64,000 nt of DNA from Symsagittifera roscoffensis (lineage: Eukaryota; Xenacoelomorpha; Acoela; Convolutidae): positions 63,223,290-63,287,289 of the forward strand of contig NC_087063.1 of NCBI RefSeq assembly GCF_963678635.1, written 5' to 3'. The translations under genes were made by a program, and so were the position numbers. The notes below the pieces were generated by a model. The model ran no database searches. It was not told the DNA's origin and worked only from the letters and a program-made list of their open reading frames with translations. This document shows, one piece after another, positions 10,081 to 20,224 of the stretch (the first letter of the stretch is position 1; the number at the start of each line of letters is the position of its first letter).

Positions 10081-12425
10081 TACACAAACGATAAACTGAA
10101 AGTAACGTATTTTGAATTTTCGACTAGAACTTTAAACGATGATGAGTTTTAGGCGTTTTTGAAAAAAAATGTTGAGCAAAAGGTTAGAGAATCCAACATA
10201 AGTGAATCGAGTACTACGCTATGTACAGAAAAAAATCAATTTTGCATGCAAAAAACCTTCTTTTGGAAACAGTTTGTTTGGGTACAAAATTCGAATTGCG
10301 GTTGATAAAACAAAACAATTTTTTTGTTGCATTTTCAAAATTACTTTCAAAAATATTTTTTGTTGTCACCATCGAAAAATGCTAGTCATACAATTTTCAT
10401 ATAAATAAATTGTATGATTAGGAATTTTTTGAGAGTTTTTTTTTACTACGATACACCATATTTTATGCTAAAACAAGAAAAAATATCTGTGAGAAATGAT
10501 GACACCACTTTAGCAAAATGTATGAAAATTGTGTGATTAATGTTTTTAATAGACTTAGTTTACGGAATTATGTGATTAGATTTTTCGGTTTATAAAGGTG
10601 AAACCGGGTTCCTGTCTACTTTCCAAAATTACAGAAATCATTATGGGAGTTTTTGTTTACTGTCAAAAACGGGATGTTCAGTAAATGATTAGGGAGTAAC
10701 AACTCCGAAAATTTTAAACACTTCTTGTACAGTAAGTCTCGGGTTGATCATATCTCTCCTAAAATTTACAAGCAATTAAATATGATTTGCTTTGAGTGGA
10801 ATTTCTCAGTCTATTTGACTTTTTTCACACGAACTTCACTAAAACATTTTCATCCATTTTTTTTAGATTATTGTTTCGACTTTTTAACTAGCTATTTTTG
10901 TCAGAATTCTTTTTTATCAACACAAAGGTATTGTTGTCTTGAGCTCAAATTTTAAACAATTTTTCATCTGCGATCCTTTTCCGCAAAAGTTATAGGTGCA
11001 TACAGATTGCAAATGTAGCCAACTTGGGATAATGAATGGGCGATATATTTTGCGACATTACCGCGTAAGCGGAGATTTAATCCCTCTTAGAAATCGTTCC
11101 AAATTGGTTGAAGCAGACTATTCGCGATAATGTCTACGTAACTAGGAGCGAAAACTAACAGTTTGTATTTCAATATTTGTTAAACCAGGCGTGTGGGGGA
11201 TGATTTAAAATACTCAAAAAAATGTCTTTTGCTTTTTTCTCAAAAAGTTTATCATTTTTTAGAAGCGACACTGCTTCCTAGACCTTCCAGGGCAGTCGGA
11301 AAACAAGCATTCTTGTCAAATAATTTTTTCACGAAACAAAACTATTACAAGACTACTATTATTGGGGCAAAGCCCTGAATGTTACGACTGCCCATCTAGT
11401 TTTATGAAGCCGTAATGAAAAAGATGAAAAACAACTTGAAAAAAATGATTGAAATGAAATAAAACGATTTTTTTTTATAATTCGAAATTTTTGCTGTAAA
11501 ACTCATCCTCCCAAACGCCAAATAAAGTACAAGGTGACATAATTGACTTCTACTAACAATTCGCTTATGGCAAATAAGCTTCCTGCAACTAATTTGGAAC
11601 GATTTCTAAGAAGTATTAAATCTCCACTTACGCGTTAATAGCGCATAATACATCGAGCGTTAATTGTTCCGAAATGGCCAAAATGGCAATCTCTACACCC
11701 CATAATTTGCGAGAATGATCACATGTGAAATAATTTTTCAAATTTAGGATTAGAGCAGCAATACGTTTTAAATGTAATAAAAAATCTTGTCAAACATGGC
11801 TAATTCAAAAATCGAAATTTGTCGGCAGAAAAAAAATCCCCCGAGCACAAATATTCGTTAATTTTGTTTGAAAAACTGAGAAACTAGTAAACTCCCAATG
11901 AATTACAATTGACCTTCGTATGGGTGAGTTATTTTAAATAGCTGAAAGTCAGTAGTTCATTTTCGTTCATTAGAGTATAACTGTTTTTGATTTAGTTTTT
12001 ATTACTATGTACATAGGTCCGAGCAGTTTAACTGTAACTGTGTGTTTTAGTGTTGGGCTGATTGTTTGACTGTGGAGGTTTTCTGCAACTTCTTTCATTT
12101 TTATTGGCAGAGAAATTTTTTCTTTTTACAAGCAAAAATGAACTCAGTGATTTGCGATTCGTGTTTTGTTAGTCCTAGCTGAATTGAGACAAGGAAATGA
12201 GAAGCCTATGTTAATTTCATTCAATAAAGTAGTTTTAAGGTCTTTTTGAGCCTTGTTTAACAACATATTCCTTGAATTCGATTAGAGAATTTTGTCAACT
12301 CATTTTTTGTCACCGGTTTTTGCCATCGACTGAACTTATAACCGTAATTGACAGTTACAATGAAAGCATAAAATGATAGGCAGCTTGACAATTTAGTCGT
12401 TAGATTTAGATTTAGAAGCCTAAGA
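10081..12425. repeat. 2.4 kb tandem duplication, copy 2
   Basis: Second copy of the 7650-10080 unit, with the same internal inverted-repeat arms and the same tail. Homology to a third, partial and diverged copy is seen at about 60890-61330 (blocks around GCTAGTCATACAATT...CATATA and GGTCTATA.AGGTCA..CCGGG). Confidence 0.8.
10970..11735. repeat. Hairpin element, copy 2
   Basis: Same inverted-arm arrangement as at 8570-9345, carried in the second 2.4 kb duplicate: left arm about 10970-11125, right arm about 11572-11735. Isolated right arms of the same family occur at about 59730-59870 and, truncated, at 53220-53280. Confidence 0.6.
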
Positions 12426-12479
12426 ACATTGCGATTTAGAAGCTGAAGAACATTGCTTAAGATTTAGAAGTTTAAGAAC

Positions 12480-12745
12480 CATTTCTTTTTTGTTAGTCCT
12501 AGCTTCATTGAGACAAGGAAATGTGAAATCTATGGCATTTTTATTCAATAAAGCATTTTTAAGGTCTTTTTGAGCCTTGTTAAATAACATATTCCTTGTT
12601 CGCGAATAGAAAATTTTGTCAACTCACTTTTTGTCACCGGTTTTTGCCATCGAATGAACTAATAACCGTAATTGACAATTTTCAATGAAACCAAAAAATT
12701 GATAGGCAGCTTGACAATGAAGTCGTTAGATTTAGATTTAGAAAT
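12480..12745. repeat. Third copy of the duplication tail beside a TRPM exon
   Basis: The block TTGTTAGTCCTAGCT..ATTGAGACAA through GATAGGCAGCTTGACAAT is present at about 9838-10075, 12168-12415 and again here. This last copy ends about 20 bases from the 3' edge of the TRPM exon, so the repeated unit appears to derive from TRPM intron sequence. Confidence 0.7.
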
Positions 12746-12764
12746 TAAGAACATTGCGATTACA

Positions 12765-12945
12765 GAGCCCAAGCTACTAAAACTTTCTTTTCTCGATATC
12801 TGCACTGCAAATGCCAAGACATCAGCCGCCCTCCCTGACCCGTCAAACACTATACATGGAGTATCGTTCAGTAGAGCATTCCGAGTAGTGTCGATTGTTC
12901 CAGGTCCTCCTTCGACCACAACACAGACGATTGGCACTTTGGACC
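12765..12945 (-). CDS. TRPM: TRPM channel exon (N-terminal homology region, EGGPGT...DGSGRAAD)
   Basis: The minus-strand exon starts after an acceptor, TGTTTTAG at 12952-12946. It reads VPIVCVVVEGGPGT, then DTPCIVFDGSGRAAD, the signature of the TRPM N-terminal (SLOG-like) cytosolic region that follows the HTHFIL block in all TRPM channels. It begins in phase 1, exactly matching the donor of exon 19216-19360. The 3' end is less sure: TCT|GTAATC gives 12765, and other GT sites lie a few codons earlier. TRPM proteins are tetrameric cation channels of the plasma membrane; this part is intracellular. No stop or frameshift is present up to that point. The next exon is not visible to the left and presumably lies beyond the retroelement, outside the window. 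Confidence 0.9.
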
Positions 12946-13679
12946 CTAAAACATTTTTTTTCCTCTTTCAATGCGGCTAGCTACCCGGGCCGAGTTAGGC
13001 GAATTGTGTCGGCTACCGGCTACGATTGCGCAATTGCCCATCGCGCGACCAAAAACTCTAACATGCGCGATGTTTAAAGTCGCTCAAAGTCTCAACAAAA
13101 TACGCAAAGTCCGCAATCTGAGTCGGAAAAAGTCCCGAAGTCTCGTAAAACTGCACCATAAAATTGCAATCCATTTTTGATGGTTTAAAACAAACTAGAG
13201 GTCAAAGTTTCCCGTCAAGAAAAAAACCTCCATTTGAGAGATAATTCAAGAAAGTTCACTGAAGGAGAGTTCCATGATGTAAAATGTAAGTTTCAAAGAG
13301 ATCCGTTCATAATTTTGAAATATCAAAAAGTATCTATAAAAAAAATGTTTTAGGTAGCAATTTTGAAAAGATGTCCATTTTACAAGCATCGAAACGCAAT
13401 CCAAATAATGAAATAGGGTTTAGTTGAGTAAATACGAAACACTGGAGTAGCAGGTTGCAAAAAAAAATCCAAAAAAAGCTTAAAAGCCATATTAAAGTTG
13501 TGTCGTTTTTGTTCGCAGTGCTATGAGCATATCTGCTCGAACGCCTGCTAGACTTGAAGCGCAAGTAAAATGAGCACATTCGGCATCAATTTTCTTTGAA
13601 AATTGAAAAAAAGATATCTCAAAATCTGCATAAAATGTGTCCAATTTTTTGCATTACGAGACCAAACTGTGCATTACTT

Positions 13680-14010
13680 GCATTGTAAGCGGATTCCACA
13701 ACATGCCCGAATCAAATTTGTCGCGGAATCCACAACATTGCTTTCTTTCTTTGATCTTCTTTGCTGTTTTGGATTCCAGAAACAAATACCTTAAACACTG
13801 TACCGCTCAAAACCGATCCAAAAATAGGCGAATTTGCGGAATTAGCAACAGTATTTGCGGAATTCTGAACAGTTTGTGTAATCCACAAGCAAATAATAAG
13901 ACATGTGTATAGTTAAACTGAGCTGCTGCCAAATTCGCAACTCTAAGCGGAATCCGCAAATTGATTCGGAATCCGCGAATTGTAAGTGGAATCCGCAGTT
14001 TGATTGCGGA
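13680..14010. repeat. GCGGATTCC short satellite cluster 1
   Basis: Many copies of a 9-11 bp near-palindromic core GCGGAATCCGC or GCGGATTCC, often extended to TGCGGATTCCACTTACA, in both orientations. Examples: TTGCGGAATTAGCAACAG near 13853, CGGAATCCGCAAATTG near 13957, TGGAATCCGCAG near 13987. No coding content. Confidence 0.8.
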
Positions 14011-15899
14011 TTTCGTTTACATATATATGTGTGCAGTTGTGTTTAAAATTATATCTTTCAATTACTACGATGATCAGCTACCAATTGGGATGCCAAATAC
14101 TCGATCTCACTTCTGTCAAACACCCAACTGCAATCTCAAATCCTGCCAACAAACCCATCCAAATTATGTCGAACAAAATCCTTCGATCTCAATTCCTGCC
14201 ATCTCAATTCCTGCCAACTATACAAACGGAAGTAAACTTATTCATCGAATAATTTCAAGCCATTCAACTAAAACAATCAGTTTTTAGTTTAGCCAATATG
14301 AAATATTACCAAATTGCGAAACCAGAACATACTTTGAGAAGGCAACATTTTCAGGTGTATATATTCGTGTATTTGAACAGTAAGTTTGATTCTGCTGTAT
14401 TTCAAGTTTTGTTAAATTTTATTTCATTCTAAATTACTCAAATTAGTTAAAAAGATCATCTACTCCCAGTTAACAAAAGTTTCAAATAGATAATTGAAGC
14501 CCACGGACCCTAACAAATACTTGAAACAACAAAAAATTATTACGAAAAATTAGAAGACGGTTAAATTCAAAAACTCAACAGAAACAAGCAATCTTACAAA
14601 ACAGTAAACTGATCAAGTAGCTGTTTCTTCATGACAGATGCCTCCTAGTTCAGCTCAAAATCAGACAAGGTAAAAAATGTCCTACCATTAGCCAGAAAAA
14701 TTAAGGACATATAACAATCAAGAAAAAGATACTTTTATGCACAAACAAATTTGAAATGCTAAACCAAATGGCTTATTGAACTCTTCCATTGGAAATTTTA
14801 CTTAAGTCTCAGGCTTGACGCAAGAGCTCGTCAACCACAAAACTCTAAAAAATATAGCAGAGAGTCGAATATAGCAGAAGAACAAAGTAAAAAATAAGAG
14901 TATTCGCGTTGAACGACCATCATATTAAAACACAGGAAAGCTCATGTGTAAAACTCACGCTGATTCAGTAGTGCACACGTTTGGAGAACCAATTTAAAAA
15001 CTTCCAATCAAAGAATCCAATTTCTTCAAGGGTTGAAATGAATTCTGAAAACAATATAAAATTTTTGAATAAATTCCAAATTTCGACTATTTTTTGGCCG
15101 GTCTCTATCATTTCAACTATAAATGTGACTGTCCCGATTTCGTACATGGCTAAAGTCAATTATATGCTTAGTTGATATAAGCAAAAAAAAAAGAAAATTT
15201 TTCTCCGCAAAAAGTATATTTTAAGGACTAAGAATATCGAATAAATAAACTTATCAAAATTATTGGTGACACTTTGAAAAAACAACCACGTATCAAAAAA
15301 CTGAAAACTTTAAACACCAAACTTTAAACTCTGACCTACTCTAAAATGATCGTTTCTTGCTAATAAGTAACATATTGACTCCAAAAACTTGTTAAAAAAT
15401 TTCTGAATAGGTTCCTAAAAAACAGGCCAAAAATGACCTCGTTTTCCCGACATTCAGGGTGATGGAGCTTTTGTTTTCTTTAGAAAACCAACCATTTTTT
15501 CTCTTCATGCCAAGACATTACCTATAAACTTCATTGAGAAAAAAACAATAGCTTTGTCACAATGCTATGCTTAAAAAAGCTGGAGCGAACCAACCCCACA
15601 GCGAACAGCAAAAAAAATACTCTAAATGTTAGGTTTTAGCAAAAAAAACATTGTTTTGATAAAAAACAAATTTTTTTGATTTTAGATCCCACTATTTGCT
15701 CCATTAAAAATATTCTCTCGTGCTTTGAGCAAGATTCAACAGGTAATTGAGACGAGGCAAATCCTTGAGAACCAGACATTCAGAGCTCTAAGTTTGTTTA
15801 AAAATTGTGAGTCAGATATTCCAAAGATTTGAATAGCTAACTCATGATTTCATTCTGTCATCTCATCCTAGGTAATATCTTCATAAATTGAATTTACGC

Positions 15900-16190
15900 T
15901 TCCAAAAACTGAATCCCAAACACTGAATCACAAATACGGACCTAATTCGGCCATATCTCTTCAGTACTCTGTCATCTCACCCCAAATACTATCTTCATGA
16001 TTTCAATTATCGCAAAAATACTGAATCCTAAATTCAAAATCCCAAATACTGAATCGCAAATACTGAATCTCAAAAACTGACCTAATTCGGCGATATGTCA
16101 AACCAAAAATGAATTTTTCAATTACCGAATTAACCCAATGACATTATTCGGTGTTGAGTTTCCAAAAGTATGATCCCAAAAACTGCTTGC
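15900..16190. repeat. AATCCCAAATACTGA minisatellite cluster 1
   Basis: Repeated units of about 14-16 bp such as TGAATCCCAAACAC, TGAATCACAAATAC, AATCCCAAATACTGAAT and TGAATCGCAAATACTGA. The same family recurs at 46640-47020 and 53900-54300, always next to a GCGGATTCC cluster. Confidence 0.75.
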
Positions 16191-16334
16191 AACTACTAAA
16201 GTGTGACGTCCATCGATTTAATTGAACAATTTTTTAAGCTTTGTACGTAAATTTTGCTGACAATGGTTAAGTTCTTGCTGTTAAATTCCGCAAGTGAATA
16301 AGCAAGTTCAGTATAAACAAATTTGTGAAATCCT

Positions 16335-16800
16335 TTACAGTTTGCAGATTCCTCTTACATTTGCGGATTGCGCTTACATTTTGCGGAATCCACTTACAGT
16401 TGCGGAATCCAGAACAACTAGCTATATTTGCTTGTTGCGGAATCCGCATCAGAACAAATGGGCCGACAAAGCTTACGTTACAGATATATGTATGCGGAAT
16501 CCACTGAAATTTTGTTTGTGGAATCCACTTATATTTTTGAGCATATTTAAGACTTGTCTCTGGAATCCAGGAATATACAGACAAAAAATTGTGCTCCTAT
16601 CCAGTGCACAGTTTGGCCTCGTAATGATAAAAGCAGAATACATTCCTCTTTACATTTGGCCTCTTACATTTACAGAATCCAATTACATTTTGCGGAATCC
16701 ACTTACAGCTGCGGAATACGAAACAACTACCTATATTCGCTTGTTGCGGAATCTGCAACACAATAAATGTACCGATAATTTTTTACGTTACAAGTATTCG
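16335..16800. repeat. GCGGATTCC short satellite cluster 2
   Basis: Dense copies of TTGCGGAATCC(A/G)C...TTACA with about 15-25 bp spacing, for example near 16380, 16395, 16435, 16490, 16690 and 16705. Overlapping ORFs in several frames (16267-16818) are by-products of the repeat and not genes. Confidence 0.8.
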
Positions 16801-17739
16801 TACACGGAATCTACATAAATCTTGCAACCAAAATCCACTTTTATTTTGGAACATGTTTAAATACTTGTCTCTGAAATCCAGGAACAATTAGACGCAAAAT
16901 TGTGCGCCCATCCAGTGCACATTTTAGCCTCGGAATGCGCAGACTTCTTTCATTGAAGTAAAATCAGAACTCAAAAAAATATACTCTTTTTGTTCTGGTC
17001 AGACATCTTTTTTGAGAAATAGTGCCGGCTTCTCGGATATACCCAATTTGCGTTGTGATGGTTGTAACATATCCGTTTTGACTTGCCTTGGTAAAGACAT
17101 AAATAACGGACTTCGTCCGGATGTTTCTCATCACGTTATCATTTTTCCCCACGTCTTCTCTTTTTAAAGTACTTTCAGTGCATTTTCTAAAAAGTTTCAC
17201 AACCAAAATATTACTTCCCAAAAAAAAGATCTCAACGCTGCGACTAGTCGTTATGTCTATAGCATAGTGTTTGAAAAAACCTAACAAAGAAAAAAACATA
17301 AGTTTAATTTTTTCAATTAATTTCTTGAAGCTTTTAGCTGACACTTTGTGTAAAACATAAGAAGGCGAGTTATTTTTTCGCAGCAGAACAAAAGTTTCAA
17401 ATAGTTTACCTCACATCTTTTTTAAACGATTTTTTCTCCGGAATAAAGTGCCGCTTACGTGCCTAGAGCAAGAAGTTTATCCCGCTTGATTATCCAAAAC
17501 TAACCAAATTGTGACAATTTTTCAAAATCCTATCAGTTTACAAACAATTATCTCAAGTACCAAACTTTTTTAAAAAGCAGCTCAACAACAAATACTTCAA
17601 ACAATACTAAATCAACTGTAGCCTCATCTATTTTTCAGGAATTGAACAAAACTTGAATCTTAATTCGCATTGATAAGTTTTCTCGGGCGCTTGAACAAAG
17701 TGATAATTAGCAATATTGTTTTACGTGTTGATGGTACAA

Positions 17740-18010
17740 TGTAGTGAGTTTATGTCCGGGTTGACTAACTCATCGAGTAATTTCAGGTAATGTACACCGT
17801 CTGTTCGTCACGCTTTTTTCCGGCTTATTTTCGTCTAATACCGATCTTAAATTTACTCTTATATCTCCTAGTCTCAATAGATCTAGTGTTTTACTGGTAT
17901 TTGCGAGATAAGATATCAGGAACTGTTCTGGATAAGAACGACTGTTTCCTCTAAATTGATTAAACGGCTTATTGTTCCGACTTTCGAAGAAAGTGTGAAA
18001 CATATATGTT
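17740..18010. repeat. LTR-like fragment related to 7047-7260
   Basis: Shares blocks AACTCAT.GAGTAATTTC, TACACCGTCTG.TCGTCACGC and TTACTCTTATATCT.(A/C)TAGTCTC with the sequence next to the retroelement at the left of the window, in the same orientation. No internal retroelement genes flank it, so it may be a solo-LTR remnant. Confidence 0.45.
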
Positions 18011-19215
18011 CGGTTTGGTTTTTTTATTCAGACCACTTTAAAAAATTCTGGTCCCTCGTGGTTCGCACTTTTGTTCGAATGGTTGACAGCCGTATGCGCA
18101 AACCATTATTCTAAACTGCCACCAACTTGTCCAAACTGGTCTTGTTATAGTTCCAAACTGAATTGAGGCAGCTAATTGGTTTTATTAATTCCATACGCGA
18201 CTCAAACTGTAATAATAAATTTTGATATTATCAGCCTCAAAATCAAATTTTGCCAAAATTTAATTCTCCAAAAACTATCATATAACCAATTAAAGGGCAG
18301 TCGGGACATTCAGGGCTTCGCCATGCTACGAGAAGTCTTTTCTCCTTCTAGTGAGGTATATACTTTAGAACTTAAATCTGTATTAAATAGCCCTTGAAAC
18401 AAAACGAAAAAAATACTAGGCTTATTTAAATTTCCCAATGCAGTTGTATCGTAAAAAAAATTTTCACATGAGTTAAGTTTTGAAAACATGATCATAAAAA
18501 AATCCGTTAGCTTAGACAGTTCTTAGATTTATGTAAAGATCTAAAACACAATCTGAAAAATTTAAATTTTAATTTTTTCATTTAATAAAATATTAAATTG
18601 TTGAATTCCTTAAAAATTTCAGTTGCAGACAATGCGACACACATAATGCGCCGGCAAATTCTGCTTTAGGAGGGGTAGTATGTGGATTCTACAACTTTTT
18701 TAGGTAGTTTCGACTTTTGATTTTGACATGTACAGGAAGTAATTTCCTCCTAAGTTTTGTATAGCTAGTTTTCAAAGTATTACTTAATCACTAAATATAT
18801 CATTGAAAACTGACCATCAATTGTGAAAAGTTCTAACCATCTTTCAAGATCTGGTAGTGATTGTTTGTGACGAATATATTACCTAGGGAGGGGGCGGGAG
18901 CATTTGACTGCCCATTCGGGTTGCCAATAAGTTGCCCCAAAGTGTTAACTTATTGCTTGTTTTTGTATAGCCAATTTTTGCAGCCAAATCGAAAAATATC
19001 CTAGAGGCGCATCGTCACCAAAATATTGTAACAGTGAAGGGGTGACATAAAGAAGAGAGTGGTTTCCGCAAAACGCGATTTAAATAAAACGTACGGCGCA
19101 AGAAATACTAGCTAAATGTGGTTTTATATGAGGTTCAGCTGTGCAAAAAAAAACTCAAATTAACAAAAAGTTGAGAATGGCTGTGTGAGGCTTATTACAC
19201 TGTAAATAAAATTAC

Positions 19216-19360
19216 CAGCGAACGTGAATTGGCCGCCTTTTCCAATATTGCTGAGTGCCTTCTCAAACTTTCCTCTAAGTTTTTGCTCCTTTCCAAACTG
19301 ATTTCTGCTTCCATCGTCACACAGGATAAAGTGGGTGTGATTTGGATCCAATTCAGCGCC
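19216..19360 (-). CDS. TRPM: TRPM channel exon (LDPNHTHFILCDDGS block)
   Basis: A 145-bp minus-strand exon bounded by the acceptor TTTTTACTAG and the donor CTG|GTAATT. It encodes GAELDPNHTHFILCDDGS and then a charged helix, the strongly conserved TRPM block just before the EGGPGT region. It starts in phase 0, matching the end of exon 60183-60309, and ends in phase 1, matching the start of exon 12765-12945. The intron downstream is about 6.3 kb. The intron upstream is about 40.8 kb and holds the Polinton, whose left terminus lies only 50 bases from this exon's acceptor side. Confidence 0.93.
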
Positions 19361-19404
19361 CTAGTAAAAACAGAGACATAAGAAATTGGTCATCAAAACT
19401 AGGC

Positions 19405-19410
19405 ATCAAA
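19405..19410. repeat. Candidate Polinton target-site duplication, left (ATCAAA)
   Basis: Six bases directly outside the left terminus. They differ by one base from ATCAAT at 47823-47828 and from ATCAAG at 55003-55008, outside the right terminus and its duplicated copy. Confidence 0.6.
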
Positions 19411-19676
19411 AGTATTAGGCTAAATCGCCGGCGCTCCAACAGGGGGTACCTACACAGGGGTGCTCCAGAGCCTTATCCCAAAACCACATAGGCGCTCCAG
19501 ACACAATTTCTCGGTGCTCCAGACTCTAAGTCGAAAACCACATAGGGGCTACAAACAAATATTCAAACCCTAGGGGCACTCCAAATAGGAAACGAAAACC
19601 ACATGTATTTATAGCCTAAGTGCTATAAAATGACTATATTATAATAAGTCTCTGCTGTTGTAATGTATAACAAAGG
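19411..19676 (-). repeat. Polinton left terminal inverted repeat
   Basis: Reverse-complement match to 47594-47822. It contains a minisatellite of alternating GCGCTCCAGA and AAAACCACATAGG units, then TAGCACTTAGGCTATAA-type sequence and CAACAGCAGAGAC (read on minus). Homology stops near 19676. Confidence 0.8.
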
Positions 19677-20224
19677 TAGTAATATAAATCTTTAATGGTA
19701 TTCAAATGTTAGAGGGAATTTCTTTTCATTATTTTCCAATCACCTTATTACAAACACTTCAAATTAGCTGTTAAAGAGAGAGGTTAACCATATAAAGTAC
19801 AAATAATTTTAAAAAATGCCAACAAGCTTGAATTAAAAGTAGCCAAGCAGTTTTGCAATGGTAATCAGTCTTTTTTATTTGAAAATTTTCTTCATTTGCA
19901 CATTATTTCCGGGGACGAATTAATATCACTAGAGTGACTTTCTTCAACAGTTCTACTTTCAGTAGCTTCATATATTAGAAAAGGGTTCTTTGAGTATGCG
20001 CGCTGTCCTCGAGAGTCATTTGACGTACATGCTCTCATGACTGTACTGAGGCTGGTAAAAGCCTTGAACCGGTATTATAAAATTGAGCATGCTTTTCTCA
20101 ATTGACAAAAGGAAGATTGAGTGCTTACTTCACTTTCAATTTCCTTTAAACTGTTATCTATAACCTCAAAGAAGAAACTATTTTCGGAAATCTTGCATTG
20201 AACGAAAGTAAGAGCTGAGACCGC

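Larger units (their letters stand above)
12965..19215 (-). other. TRPM intron (6.3 kb) with short satellites, no gene seen
   Basis: This lies between TRPM exons 19216-19360 and 12765-12945. It contains a GC-richer patch at 12970-13140 with repeated (A)GTC(T)CG/AAAGTC motifs, two GCGGATTCC satellite clusters (13680-14010 and 16335-16800), an AATCCCAAATACTGA cluster (15900-16190) and an LTR-like fragment (17740-18010). At 14300-15880, 16930-17690 and 18020-19200 I see no gene or repeat that I can name. Confidence 0.7.

Noticed and set aside
12970-13180. GC-richer patch with plus-strand ORFs considered as an exon
   Set aside because: No splice borders fit and the content is a short GTC/GAC-rich repeat similar to 47925-48080.
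16267-16818. Overlapping ORFs of 105 and 174 aa in the GCGGATTCC cluster
   Set aside because: Several frames on both strands are open at once with the same repeated phrases (RNPL, ESTY), as expected from a satellite; the same happens at 47183-47539 and 53328-53771.
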